In this document: positions 9,501-17,545 of the stretch, piece by piece | Numbering within the stretch: the first letter of the stretch is position 1 | How the letters are laid out: every line of letters starts with the position of its first letter | IMG/VR virus record: IMGVR_UViG_3300030328_002978 | Span: 1-45,292 of that record | DNA length: 45,292 nt | Reading direction: 5' to 3' (one strand) | DNA from: a virus | Program-made: the position numbers and the translations under genes | Notes under the pieces: generated by a model | Database searches by the model: none | What the model was told of the DNA's origin: nothing | What the model saw: only the letters and a program-made list of their open reading frames with translations

Positions 9501-12500
9501 GGACGAGCGAGGCACAAAGTATTCCGTCCAGTTTGCTGGTGCTGAATGGCCTTTTCAAACCGGAGTTCAGGAAGACAAAGAAGCAACATCCGCCGCCGGT
9601 CCTTTTGCTGTAATGCATGACGATCTACAAGCGGCGATTGAAAACTACAAAGATGCACTTGATGAAATAAACCCAATAGTTCTTAAACGTGTAAGCCCTA
9701 TTGCCTTTCGTAATTTAATAAACGAACTGGTCAACGCTCCAGTAGGTAGGGCTAACCGTGGGATGTTTGAAAAGATGCCCAGCAAAAAGTTGCTGGAGGT
9801 TGCAGACATATATCTGGGTCGGTTGCGTAAGAAGATGCGGAAAGCTAAAGGCAGCATTGCAGACACGATGCAACTGACCGAGGACCAGAAGCAGGCCAAG
9901 AAAGAGTTTGAGCAGATGGGATGGGAAGCTCCCCGATTTAAGAAGTGGTTCGGAAACGGAACCATGGTTGACGGTAATGGTAACCCAATAGTTCTTAATC
10001 ATGGCAGCGAGACGTTTGGCAGAATCACTAACCGCGACTTGGCTACTGCAATTCAGAAAGAAAATGCAGATGCAGAGTTAAGCAAACGATTTAGCTTTAG
10101 AGCGTTAGATAGTAACAGGGTTAGGGGAATTTTTCTTTCTCCTGATAAAAAGTTTTCCGAAGCATTTGGTGGACCCGATAACTTAACCTACCAGTTTGTC
10201 ACAAACGTAAAGAACACGTTCGATTATAAAGACCAAGGCCATGTTAAAAAATTAATTGATGCTCTTAAAATTGAGGAAAAAAAGCACCCTAAACAAACAA
10301 GGACGGATTACGAAAATTTGAGTGAAGTTTTAGAACGCGGGCATTGGATGGATGTAGAGAATTATGCTGGGCTAATTGACAGGTTAGGTTTCGACTCATA
10401 TTTGGTGAACGAAATGAGTGACGAGGTTGCCGGTTTTGATCCGGACACTCCGGAATACAGTGTCGAAAACATTGCGGTGTTTGATCCGTCCAACATCAAG
10501 ATACTTGGTGAGATGTCTGCCGGTACATTCGACGCATCAAACTACGATGTCCGTTATAGCGTTCAGGATTCGATCAGAGGCGTTAACGTAAACCAAGGCG
10601 GCACTACATTCGCTGATGCAATTGTTGATGGTGAGAAGATCATAGAGACGCGAGACAGTGACTCCTTGCGTCCCGTTGTTGGCGAACGGATACGAATCAT
10701 CCGGACCGGTCAACCCGGTGAGCCTGCCGCATACATTGGTGAGGTTACTGTTGGCGATCCGAAGATCTACAAGAACGAGGAAGAGTTCCGCGCTGATCAG
10801 GATCTGCACCGTGTTCCGCCGGGTAACAAGTTCGACATCAAGGAGGGCAAGATGAAGTTCGGCTATCCGTTGCAGGATCCGGTCCGTTACGAGAAAGAAA
10901 TCATTGCTCCCAAGTTGAGAGGCAGAGTGATGACTCGACCTGAACAGGTTCCGAGCTTCTCGGTTCAACTGAACGAAAGCACAGTCTACATTCCGACAGC
11001 ATCGGATCCGCATGTGTTGTTGCCGCACGGCAAGGTAGAGAAGGCATTGCACACATTGTTCAACCGTTCCGCAACACCGAGCAGTGCAGCCCTCTCGAAG
11101 ATTCCCGGTGCGCCTAAAAAACGGAAAGACAAAAACAAGCTGGACCGCAACGTAAAGCCTACCAGCTATGCCGAACTGAAGGGTATGCTGGAGTGGGCAA
11201 TCGAAAACAACGCCGAGGGTGATTGGTACGATAAGTTTGGCCGTGGATTCAGGGAGCTTGTCGGTGACGCCAACATGTGGGAGGCGACTGTTTTGTTTGG
11301 AATAACTTCCGCCCAGAACGCTGCCGAAATTAATTACGCCGACACGTTAACCATCATGGCACTGGCCAGAGAAAACGATCCGGTCAACGACCCGGCTGGA
11401 TTTGAGATGGCAGTCCGGAATGCGGTCAAACCCGGTGGACATGGTAAGCTAAAGATTGCAGGCAGACAGATTGACGACGTCATAAAGTTCTACCAGACCG
11501 GCATAAAGGAAGGCGGACTGAAGACGACAACCTACATGCAGATGACACGCGACCGTGGGTTCAATCAGTTCAACCCGTTCAGCGTTCAGGACGTACACAT
11601 GAGCCGTGCATTCGGCTACCGATACACTGACGTCGATAAGGACAGTGGTCAGGTTGTTGACTCTGCTAAATTTCCATCAGACCAAGCGTTGCGCTACGGC
11701 ATGTACATGACGACCAAGCTCGCCAACGAATACAACATGCGTCCTGATCAGGTTCAGGCGATGATTTGGTTTTATGCCAAGAGCAACCTTTCACCGAAAA
11801 AAGATTCAGGCGGAAAGAAGGCAGTTGGCGACGGCACGTTTGAGTCGGCAGTCAAGTATTCGCAACCTGAAATTCAGGTCATCGAAGACATGAAGGCGAA
11901 CGGCAAGTTCGATTCTGGAAACTCTTACAACAGCTCGACACTAGCCGCCGTGCGTCCGTCTTCGGTTGCGAAAACAAAGAGCGATCCATGGACCAACGGG
12001 AACGCCTTCCTTGAACCACTGCTTGAGACTGCGAGGAAACGTGCAGCCAACATGCTTGTGTCTACCTTGCCCGGAGTTGATCGTCAGTTCGCATTCCCTA
12101 CCGGAACGACTTACGACATGATGGTCAACCATCTCTACGATGTCATCGAGGGCATCACTGACGGGGCTGGCAAGATCAAGTTCTTTGAACGGATCGGTGC
12201 GCCGCATGAGATTTCGCCAACGTCCGGAACATTCGACATGCGCGAGCCTAGCTTGGAGATTAAGTTTCCGGGCATGGGTTTGAGTTTCGTTGACGACCTA
12301 GCTCCGCTGATGGGAGATGCGTTTCTTCAGGATGCGGTCATCACCGCACAACCAAAGTTTTCCGGTGTTCCGTTTGGCATTGCCCTATCAAAGCCTGACC
12401 AGACTCCTTTTACTGATGCTGAAATAGAAAATGTGTACGGCATTGTGAACCCGGAAAAGGAGAGGTATGGGCTAAACTTTACTATGACAGGATCCGGGTT

Positions 12501-15500
12501 GGACATGAAGTTCCTCGATGGCGTCTACTTCGGGCGGCAGGAGGAAGGCAAAGAATACACTTCCACTGACCGGGATAATTTCATAAAACAACTGAAGCCG
12601 GTTGCTGAAGCTGCCGGTTTAGACATTAAATCATTTAACCAAGAAGGAACCTACCATGACCATTCAGGATACAAAGAAGGCTTGCGAACGGCTTGGAGTA
12701 AAGTTCGCGGATCCGACAGATCGTATATACAACGAGCCGCCGTCGATGAACTTTACAAGCCGGTCTGGACTGCCTACCAAAACTTCTTCACAAAAAACAA
12801 GCTCCAGCCGGTCGGCCAAAAGCCAGCCCCGCACCTAGACGTTCAGTTCAGCGTCCAGCAGGACGCCCCTCTCTCTCCCGAAGTCGAGGCTCGTATCAAC
12901 AGCATCGAAGGTGCGCGGGAGATTCCGAAAGACCAACAACCTAAATTTGAACCCGACATGCGGGGCAAGTGGGCTGCTATTCTAGGCAAGCCCTCTGCCG
13001 CGCTAGGTTATGTTGGTAGTCCCGAACTACTCCGTAAAAAGCAGGAGCTGATTCTGGAGCAGGCTTACCAAGCCAAGGCGGTCAACACGATGATCAAGGA
13101 TCTTCAGGACCAGCTATTCAACCAAGCCTATGCGTCGGTCGAAGGCTGGAAACTTCCGAAGTGGATGCGGACCGGCAAGTGGTACAAACGGCTCAAGCAA
13201 TTCCAAGAGGATAGTCTGCCAATTGCGGCTCACCTAAACGCTACAGCACGGGACAGTGCTTCAGGCGAGTTCACGTTTACCGACTTCGACATGCGAGCAG
13301 GCATGATGCCGGTTGCCCAGTTTAAAAAGGGCGACCACAAAGTCGGAGACAACATCGAGGTTGCGAACCCGCTGACCGGTGACATTGAGTTCCTGACTAT
13401 TGGTGGATTCATCAACGCACAAGGTCGAGTTGGTTACCAGCTCACCCGGAAGATGACTGCCGACATGCAACAGGAGTTGTACAACCATTACCGCAAGGAA
13501 TACTCCGACATGATTTGGTTGGTGGAGATGTTCATCGACCCGAACCTGAAGGGCATGACCAAAGCGGTTGGCGGCGTAAAGGTTCCGCTCTTCAATCGAT
13601 TCTCTTTGGAGTCGATGATGAAAGAAACGGACAAGGACTTTGAAGGCATAGCAGCCTACACTCCGGACGTCCTCGCAACCCGGACTTTATCAGGTTTGGT
13701 GGACATGGTGATGAACCCAACGAAGGTTGGCAGAATTCCGGGCAGAAAATACAAGACCGGTAAGAGCCGGGAGTCTGGCAACGTCCGCGATCTGTTGACC
13801 GGCTTCAACATTCGGACATTCCAGCAAATGAACGAGCAGTCCAACAAAGCGTTTGCGGAATCTGTTTTTGATGTAGGTGCAATGTCCATTCCGGAGTCAG
13901 GAATTCCGAAGGGCTACGTCAAGTTGTCTACCGGCATCGACGACCTACTCGCAGCGGTCAAGGCTTACCGTTACTTTGAGAACCCACAAGAGGGCGAAGA
14001 GGGCTACAGTGAGGCGGCTGCTAGACTGTCAGAGCTGGACAACCCGGAAAACTATTCCAAGCTGTTGGGTGAGGCATATGCTCGCAAGGGTAAGGATTAC
14101 ATGATCCGCGAGGACTTGGTGAAATTGCTCACCAACAAGTACTCTCACTCCAGCCAACAGAACCGCATGATGCGGATGCTGAACTGGGGCATACGCAACT
14201 CTACTCAAGCGTTCCTGATCCACCCCTATTCCTATGTGGTTAACAGCCTCACAAACGATTACTTCGCAGTCGAGGCAGCGTTCCATCGAGGGTTCCGGGG
14301 AGCAGCCAACATACTCTCAAAAGAAACCCGCGAGATGGGCAAGGAAGACCTTGACCATTCCGCCCGGATCCTTGGCGGCATGATGATCCACCGCATGTCT
14401 GGCATCCGTCAGTTGCTCGGTTTCAAAACCCAGTACGACCGAGTGGTTGAAGAAATACTTCCGGACGAGGTGTTCGAGAATTCAACAGCCTTGGCAGATC
14501 TAAAAGTCAGCTATGATACTGGTTGGGTCGAGTACTTGAAGCAGGGCGAGATAGGTGCGGCTGGCTTGCAGATGATCGGCTACGGCAACATCGATCTTCG
14601 ACCGAAGCAACGGCTGGCTTATGCCTACCTGAAGAGTCAGGCAGTGCGTCGAGCCAAGCGGAAAGGGCTGAAGGGTAAAGACCTGAAAGATGCGGTTGAC
14701 AGTTACATGCTCAACCCGCCGAAAGAGGACCGTGTTGAGGCAGTCAACCAATCGCAATTTGAGTTCCTGAATTATGCCGACAGTCCGCAACTTTTGCAGG
14801 ACGCAACCAAGCACGATGTCAGTCGCCTGATTCTACAGTATCCTCGCTTTGGATATCACTACATGCACAAACAGGCCGACAGGCTCAAGGCAGTGAAGGA
14901 TGTTTTTGGCCGCAACATGCCAGCCGGTAAACGTGCTGACGCATTAGCTCACCTTGTGACGTTCGCCACATTCACTGGCGGACTTGGCGGCATGGCTTTG
15001 CACTACGCACTCAAGGCAGTGGCGGGAGACGACGACGATGATTCCGCTCAGTACATTGGCAACTATCAGATCAAGTACCGGGATCCGATAACCGGCGAGA
15101 TTAAGACCAAGAAGATCGACTACAGCATGATCACCAGCAACCGCATCAACTTGTCCAAATATTTTGAGGCACTTGGTATTGGTGACGGTGACGGTGAAGA
15201 CTTTTGGTGGAGGGTAAGAAACTACCCGATGATCGCCATGGCTGGTGCTGCGATTCAGGCAACGGAGGATACCAAGAAGTTCGGAATCCAGCACGGGGTT
15301 GCGACTTACCTTGGCATGGCTCGCGACCTGTCAGTTGACATGACGACAATCGGATCCGGGTTGAAGGTTGGATCAAAGGCACTGGCCAGCCTCAAGAGTG
15401 TAGACACTGGTCAACCGGAGCGTCCGTTCTTCGATCCTTATGGTGCAACTGTTCCGTTTTCGTTTTACCTGACCGAGGCGGCAATGAGTTCCTTCATTCC

Positions 15501-15972
15501 GGGCAAGCGTCAGTTCGACGAGTTCAGCCTAATGATCGACCCGGTCCATCGACGCCGCACGGCGAGTCGGAAGATCGAGTACCAGCCCGGACCTTGGGAG
15601 GCCATCAGGCAGGGACATGCTGGCGGCACCGTAGATCGCATTCTGACGGCTTTAGGTGCGGTTGACCCTCTGCCTCCCGGTGGAAAGGTTGAAGACGTCT
15701 CAGCGAGGTCGTCAGGGGCAAGCACGGCCAAGTCCCGGTCCGTCAGGAGAGAGGCAAGGTCCAAGCTCGATACCAGTGACGCCGGTCAGTACTACGACCA
15801 CCACGGCAACCTCCGTCTGGGAGTAGTTCCGGAGGCTAATGTTCGGAAGCAGGAATTATGGCAGACAGGTGCCAAGGCGGCAGGGTTCAACCTGAAGTCT
15901 GTTGACCGTCGTCTGTACCTTGACCAGCTCGGTCCGCCTAAACGTAAGAAGAAAAAGATAACCGTCCGATGA
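6553..15972 (+). CDS. giant polyvalent ejection protein (3139 aa) with HExxH, ART-like and ASCH-like parts
   Basis: The N-terminus (IEVPGHGIIEFPDSMSD) is a small module seen at the start of many phage internal proteins. Residues 165-345 hold Gly/Ala-rich hydrophobic segments suited to membrane insertion. HEAIH at 631-635 is a zinc-metallopeptidase-type motif. Residues 1129-1320 (FKKWFG, then HGS at 1150) resemble the ART-PolyVal ADP-ribosyltransferase-like domain of phage polyvalent proteins. Residues about 1350-1440 (IVDGEKIIETR, then GERIRIIRTG) resemble an ASCH RNA-binding-like fold. Residues about 1525-1740 form another conserved-looking domain (FGRGFRELVGD, FGITSAQNAAEIN). The C-terminal third is helical with a hydrophobic patch near 2799-2826. 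Position after gp14- and gp15-like genes suggests a gp16-like channel protein that also delivers enzymes at infection. Enzymatic activity is inferred from motifs only. It is far longer than T7 gp16 (about 1300 residues). Confidence 0.8.
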   Translation: MNYKRIEVPGHGIIEFPDSMSDIEIEDAIKEEFFSAPQEIITKRDQSTVRKAEREIRKRQLAQQAEQMHQQDIQRYLGEGGTLEKSYYDIVGGFAHTFGEMLSGVDRMARKVLGDDAVNDIQTNPIWLQNPAGQFLAGAGAGKWIKGYSGAAKEVASHLEGNETVAKLAGVTGQVAAYVPLALTGPAAPFLTVGGAASQSFDSTYDQSFEAYKRMGFGDDEADRAAFKVSTGAGLITGTVTGMFNRYGGKLLGLGKGVERGLSAGVIAGALSEARRGTFKVMAQNVLREAGGEGTEEATDQLLQAALSYVSYRPELTLQEAMYEVLEAGVLGAYGGTIGGGPFSVREDLKYRKQRAEQAHAAEVIGRTKRSRDRIDGKQLETLIEGGVDAEGNKIEANPSLAPLKGEAGRVVVFSHQDIDAEGRPSDEKLGYMKIEEGADIDAAVAHYEMENPNAYFRGAFDLSKRDGSKHFDGGIEETAGDMDPDKMNIEERVETEVQALGDEVFDPVKLGKRRIRKTDLEQLYGGSVSETDNGYTVKLDNGMQLELRFDEKFFTPTTPEEIDAFERSIAAKAGIPVEQIQAMDPEARQAYRNQFTGAGANMQMVVDGSPVPGQYVQYFSRKADLQTAKHEAIHFLRQSGLITEEEFNTLAQRYAPDAKNEQDKEEAVAYAFEAYHAEAEARRQENRVGVFERIRNFFTKAEVVNEVSGIFNAIEKGEVAKREAPVGPQPVQDFMERPDYSVQESGTLEPVVIPLPEVPDFKVKGSTIPEMAIANSKFMESNKTKKDQREWDKVVSKYKKILAPDRRKLESIPDIDQVKDALNETQAKQVGDEGNLVVDQKLKKGDEVGMRQDINALTNNGVFVNAIHEGKPGSVGKIQGYTNISAVEGDVKVFIKEDKATEIAQGKRPKTWMATINGKYIPTREISLEEIDPEVGSDWTPVGIDPHRHQYAYDMRNPHIPIIGAEKAIQTNGVVWMKNAVTDERGTKYSVQFAGAEWPFQTGVQEDKEATSAAGPFAVMHDDLQAAIENYKDALDEINPIVLKRVSPIAFRNLINELVNAPVGRANRGMFEKMPSKKLLEVADIYLGRLRKKMRKAKGSIADTMQLTEDQKQAKKEFEQMGWEAPRFKKWFGNGTMVDGNGNPIVLNHGSETFGRITNRDLATAIQKENADAELSKRFSFRALDSNRVRGIFLSPDKKFSEAFGGPDNLTYQFVTNVKNTFDYKDQGHVKKLIDALKIEEKKHPKQTRTDYENLSEVLERGHWMDVENYAGLIDRLGFDSYLVNEMSDEVAGFDPDTPEYSVENIAVFDPSNIKILGEMSAGTFDASNYDVRYSVQDSIRGVNVNQGGTTFADAIVDGEKIIETRDSDSLRPVVGERIRIIRTGQPGEPAAYIGEVTVGDPKIYKNEEEFRADQDLHRVPPGNKFDIKEGKMKFGYPLQDPVRYEKEIIAPKLRGRVMTRPEQVPSFSVQLNESTVYIPTASDPHVLLPHGKVEKALHTLFNRSATPSSAALSKIPGAPKKRKDKNKLDRNVKPTSYAELKGMLEWAIENNAEGDWYDKFGRGFRELVGDANMWEATVLFGITSAQNAAEINYADTLTIMALARENDPVNDPAGFEMAVRNAVKPGGHGKLKIAGRQIDDVIKFYQTGIKEGGLKTTTYMQMTRDRGFNQFNPFSVQDVHMSRAFGYRYTDVDKDSGQVVDSAKFPSDQALRYGMYMTTKLANEYNMRPDQVQAMIWFYAKSNLSPKKDSGGKKAVGDGTFESAVKYSQPEIQVIEDMKANGKFDSGNSYNSSTLAAVRPSSVAKTKSDPWTNGNAFLEPLLETARKRAANMLVSTLPGVDRQFAFPTGTTYDMMVNHLYDVIEGITDGAGKIKFFERIGAPHEISPTSGTFDMREPSLEIKFPGMGLSFVDDLAPLMGDAFLQDAVITAQPKFSGVPFGIALSKPDQTPFTDAEIENVYGIVNPEKERYGLNFTMTGSGLDMKFLDGVYFGRQEEGKEYTSTDRDNFIKQLKPVAEAAGLDIKSFNQEGTYHDHSGYKEGLRTAWSKVRGSDRSYIQRAAVDELYKPVWTAYQNFFTKNKLQPVGQKPAPHLDVQFSVQQDAPLSPEVEARINSIEGAREIPKDQQPKFEPDMRGKWAAILGKPSAALGYVGSPELLRKKQELILEQAYQAKAVNTMIKDLQDQLFNQAYASVEGWKLPKWMRTGKWYKRLKQFQEDSLPIAAHLNATARDSASGEFTFTDFDMRAGMMPVAQFKKGDHKVGDNIEVANPLTGDIEFLTIGGFINAQGRVGYQLTRKMTADMQQELYNHYRKEYSDMIWLVEMFIDPNLKGMTKAVGGVKVPLFNRFSLESMMKETDKDFEGIAAYTPDVLATRTLSGLVDMVMNPTKVGRIPGRKYKTGKSRESGNVRDLLTGFNIRTFQQMNEQSNKAFAESVFDVGAMSIPESGIPKGYVKLSTGIDDLLAAVKAYRYFENPQEGEEGYSEAAARLSELDNPENYSKLLGEAYARKGKDYMIREDLVKLLTNKYSHSSQQNRMMRMLNWGIRNSTQAFLIHPYSYVVNSLTNDYFAVEAAFHRGFRGAANILSKETREMGKEDLDHSARILGGMMIHRMSGIRQLLGFKTQYDRVVEEILPDEVFENSTALADLKVSYDTGWVEYLKQGEIGAAGLQMIGYGNIDLRPKQRLAYAYLKSQAVRRAKRKGLKGKDLKDAVDSYMLNPPKEDRVEAVNQSQFEFLNYADSPQLLQDATKHDVSRLILQYPRFGYHYMHKQADRLKAVKDVFGRNMPAGKRADALAHLVTFATFTGGLGGMALHYALKAVAGDDDDDSAQYIGNYQIKYRDPITGEIKTKKIDYSMITSNRINLSKYFEALGIGDGDGEDFWWRVRNYPMIAMAGAAIQATEDTKKFGIQHGVATYLGMARDLSVDMTTIGSGLKVGSKALASLKSVDTGQPERPFFDPYGATVPFSFYLTEAAMSSFIPGKRQFDEFSLMIDPVHRRRTASRKIEYQPGPWEAIRQGHAGGTVDRILTALGAVDPLPPGGKVEDVSARSSGASTAKSRSVRREARSKLDTSDAGQYYDHHGNLRLGVVPEANVRKQELWQTGAKAAGFNLKSVDRRLYLDQLGPPKRKKKKITVR

Positions 15973-16163
15973 TGCTGCAATCAGACAGGAGCGAAGAACA
16001 GAAACCATTTGCCGATGCGCTTGGCGACCTGATTGTTTCCTATTCCGGAAACATCACGATGGGCGAGATTGTGGGTGCAATGGAAATCCACAAGTTGCAA
16101 ATAGTTATCCAGAATTCAAGCGATGATACGCCTGATACACCGGGCCATACCTCTTTGGCGTAG
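15969..16163 (+). CDS. small hypothetical phage protein (64 aa)
   Basis: It starts by an ATGA overlap at the end of the giant gene, so it closes the late operon. The core (ALGDLIVSYSGNITMGEIVG) looks like a small helical protein, and proteins of this kind are common in phages without known function. The C-terminal codons run into the candidate attachment region and contain two copies of TGATAC, 9 bases apart (16124 and 16133). Confidence 0.6.
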   Translation: MMLQSDRSEEQKPFADALGDLIVSYSGNITMGEIVGAMEIHKLQIVIQNSSDDTPDTPGHTSLA

Positions 16164-16330
16164 CATTCTGTATCATTTTTGAATTTAACCTCTGTTTACT
16201 CAGTAAATTGTGCTGTTTTTCTTGGGCAGACAAAACCACAAGTTTTGGCGCTACAGTATTTTTACCCCTGTCACTGTTAAGGTTTAAATGCATTTGGCCC
16301 AATGTTTCCGGGGCTATTCACAACTTATGT

Positions 16331-16370
16331 GTAGAAGGCAGTAGAAGGCAGTAGAACGTAGCAGAACCCT
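16331..16370 (+). repeat. four tandem 10-bp repeats beside the tRNA
   Basis: Units are gtagaaggca, gtagaaggca, gtagaacgta and gcagaaccct. The first two are identical and the others diverge. A 10-bp period places each unit on the same helix face, as for protein-binding arrays such as integrase arm sites. Confidence 0.8.
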
Positions 16371-16394
16371 TTTCGTGTATCATCTGTATCAAAA

Positions 16395-16420
16395 CAAAAA
16401 AGCCCCCGGTCAGGGGGGCT
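16395..16420 (-). terminator. rho-independent terminator after tRNA-Arg
   Basis: On the minus strand AGCCCCC and GGGGGCT (16420-16414 and 16407-16401) pair over a short loop and are followed by a T run (16401-16396). It would end the transcript that carries the integrase cassette and the tRNA. Confidence 0.85.
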
Positions 16421-16426
16421 TGAAAG

Positions 16427-16503
16427 TGGTACACCGGGTGGGACTCGAACCCACAACTTACAGTTTAGAAGACTGTCGCTCTATCCAATTGAGCTACCGG
16501 TGC
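16427..16503 (-). tRNA. tRNA-Arg(UCU), CCA encoded
   Basis: A complete cloverleaf can be folded on the minus strand. The acceptor is GCACCGG with CCGGTGT (first pair G-T), the D arm is GCTC/GAGC, and the anticodon stem is ACAGT/ACTGT around CTTCTAA, giving anticodon TCT. The variable loop is AAGTT, the T arm is GTGGG/CCCAC with loop TTCGAGT, the discriminator is A, and CCA is encoded at 16429-16427. It decodes AGA. It stands next to the candidate attP and downstream of the integrase cassette on the same strand. It may be a phage-carried functional tRNA or the copy that restores a host tRNA gene after integration. A complete rather than 3'-partial gene leaves both open. Confidence 0.93.
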
Positions 16504-16508
16504 AAAAA

Positions 16509-16754
16509 TTAATCCGGGTACAGACGCTGCCAGCCTAGTGGCGAAATCTGGGTGATCAGAAACTCACGGTCCTGATTGCTGACGGACTTCATTGCGTCCT
16601 GAATCAGCTTGCCTTGCCGGTACTGAAACAACTCCTTCCCCGGCACCGCGACGGTCCACTGTTTTCCAGTGACCCGGCACGGCCCGGTGAAGTGGTAGAA
16701 GTGTCCCGCATCGGTGCGGGTTTCAGTGTAAGCCATGTTTTCGATAGCTGCCAT
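16509..16754 (-). CDS. hypothetical protein of integrase cassette (81 aa)
   Basis: It is the last protein gene of the minus-strand cassette, ending 6 bases before the tRNA. The start overlaps the preceding stop (TAATG). The sequence is soluble, with a strand-rich first half (HFYHFTGPCRVTGKQWTVAVP) and a helical second half (LFQYRQGKLIQDAMKSV) ending in FLITQISPLGW. Small phage proteins with this pattern exist, but I do not recognise a function. Confidence 0.65.
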   Translation of the reverse strand: MAAIENMAYTETRTDAGHFYHFTGPCRVTGKQWTVAVPGKELFQYRQGKLIQDAMKSVSNQDREFLITQISPLGWQRLYPD

Positions 16755-17125
16755 TATTCAGCCTCCACGGCGGACGACCAAGAGCCGTCCTTTTCAAGTG
16801 CCTTCAGGTAGACAGCCCCGGCGTTCGGAGTTCCGAAATCATCCAGTGGCTCGGTCAGGTCATACTCCCCGTCGATGTAGCCGACGTAGTACAGATTGCC
16901 ATCCGCATCGAGCATCTTGAACTTGGTCATGGTGCCGTTGAGGTCGGCAATATCACCGTCGTCAAAATTTTCATCCAGATCGATGCGAGCCTTCAATCGT
17001 TTTTCAAAAACCGGATCGATGTTGGATGGTCCAACCGTTCCAGCGTCAGACTCTGTTGGGTTGGGAGCAACGTGGTCATGGCTAATGATCCACCCGTATG
17101 AAGCATATTCATTTGGTTGCGACAT
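16754..17125 (-). CDS. acidic hypothetical protein of integrase cassette (123 aa)
   Basis: It is supported by a very good ribosome site on the minus strand (AAAGGAGGTGAATAATTACA before ATG). The protein is acidic (DENFDDGDIADLNG), starts with a segment that may form strands (YASYGWIISHDHV) and contains LYYVGYIDGEYD in the second half. There is no signal peptide or membrane segment. The function is unknown. Overlaps with both neighbours suggest one operon. Confidence 0.7.
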   Translation of the reverse strand: MSQPNEYASYGWIISHDHVAPNPTESDAGTVGPSNIDPVFEKRLKARIDLDENFDDGDIADLNGTMTKFKMLDADGNLYYVGYIDGEYDLTEPLDDFGTPNAGAVYLKALEKDGSWSSAVEAE

Positions 17126-17255
17126 TGTAATTATTCACCTCCTTTCGTTGTGGTAGTTTGTAAGTTAAGGATCCGTAAATCAGCATGGCTACGATGAACA
17201 CATAGCTGATTGCGGACGCCCAAAAGAAACACGATTCGAGCTTGTGGTTATGCAC
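17109..17255 (-). CDS. small single-pass membrane protein (48 aa)
   Basis: It starts at GTG (17255) behind a strong ribosome site (GAGGAGGCTCGCC) formed by the end of the upstream gene, and overlaps both neighbours. One hydrophobic helix covers about residues 9-30 (CFFWASAISYVFIVAMLIYG), with a short hydrophilic N-terminus and a basic C-terminus (KLPQRKEV). The ribosome site of the next gene is contained in its 3' end. A membrane protein co-transcribed with the integrase is a candidate for lysogenic conversion or superinfection exclusion, which is inference. Confidence 0.6.
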   Translation of the reverse strand: MHNHKLESCFFWASAISYVFIVAMLIYGSLTYKLPQRKEVNNYNVATK

Positions 17256-17544
17256 GGCGAGCCTCCTCGACATACGCCTTAATTCGGCGCGAGCTTTGAG
17301 CTACTTTGTAGGACGCATCCATTGCCGCTCCAAGCGATTTTACAAGGTCGGCCCGGTCATCTGCCACATAGGCATCCATAGCCTCTTGTAGGTACAACTG
17401 GACGGCTTTACGGTGCCGTTCCAGAACAGGTGACTCACTCCGCACGTTGTTGCGGTAGCGAGCAGTCATCTGGTCCAACTGAGCAGCCTTTGCGGCGTTG
17501 GCGGCGTTGATGGCCGCGAGCTGGGATTCGATCAGGTCAACCAT
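17248..17544 (-). CDS. helical hypothetical protein (98 aa)
   Basis: I chose ATG at 17544, one base after the upstream stop, because GGAG lies just before it inside the upstream gene. The frame is open further upstream but that extension only overlaps the better-supported gene there. The protein is Ala-rich and almost entirely helical (AAINAANAAKAAQLDQMTAR at the N-terminus) with a basic C-terminus (RRIKAYVEEARRA). It could be a DNA- or membrane-associated coiled-coil adaptor, but it is not recognised. Confidence 0.65.
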   Translation of the reverse strand: MVDLIESQLAAINAANAAKAAQLDQMTARYRNNVRSESPVLERHRKAVQLYLQEAMDAYVADDRADLVKSLGAAMDASYKVAQSSRRIKAYVEEARRA

Positions 17545-17545
17545 G

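Larger units (their letters stand above)
16164..16426. other. non-coding gap, candidate attP region between convergent units
   Basis: No gene is seen here. The gap separates the end of the late plus-strand operon from the end of the minus-strand integrase-tRNA unit. It holds four tandem 10-bp repeats (16331-16370), a pair of GTATCA motifs 9 bases apart (16377 and 16386), another GTATCA at 16170 and a minus-strand terminator. Short repeated sites next to a tRNA 3' end and near a tyrosine integrase fit arm-type sites of an attP. No crossover core can be proved without the bacterial attB sequence. Confidence 0.45.

Noticed and set aside
6553-15972. N4-type virion RNA polymerase in the giant protein
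   Set aside because: The length is similar to the N4 enzyme, but I find no TxxGR-type or K-x(7)-YG-type polymerase motifs; the visible domains are of the polyvalent-effector type.
16331-16370. CRISPR array
   Set aside because: The units are 10 bp with no spacers and only four copies, so these are simple tandem repeats.
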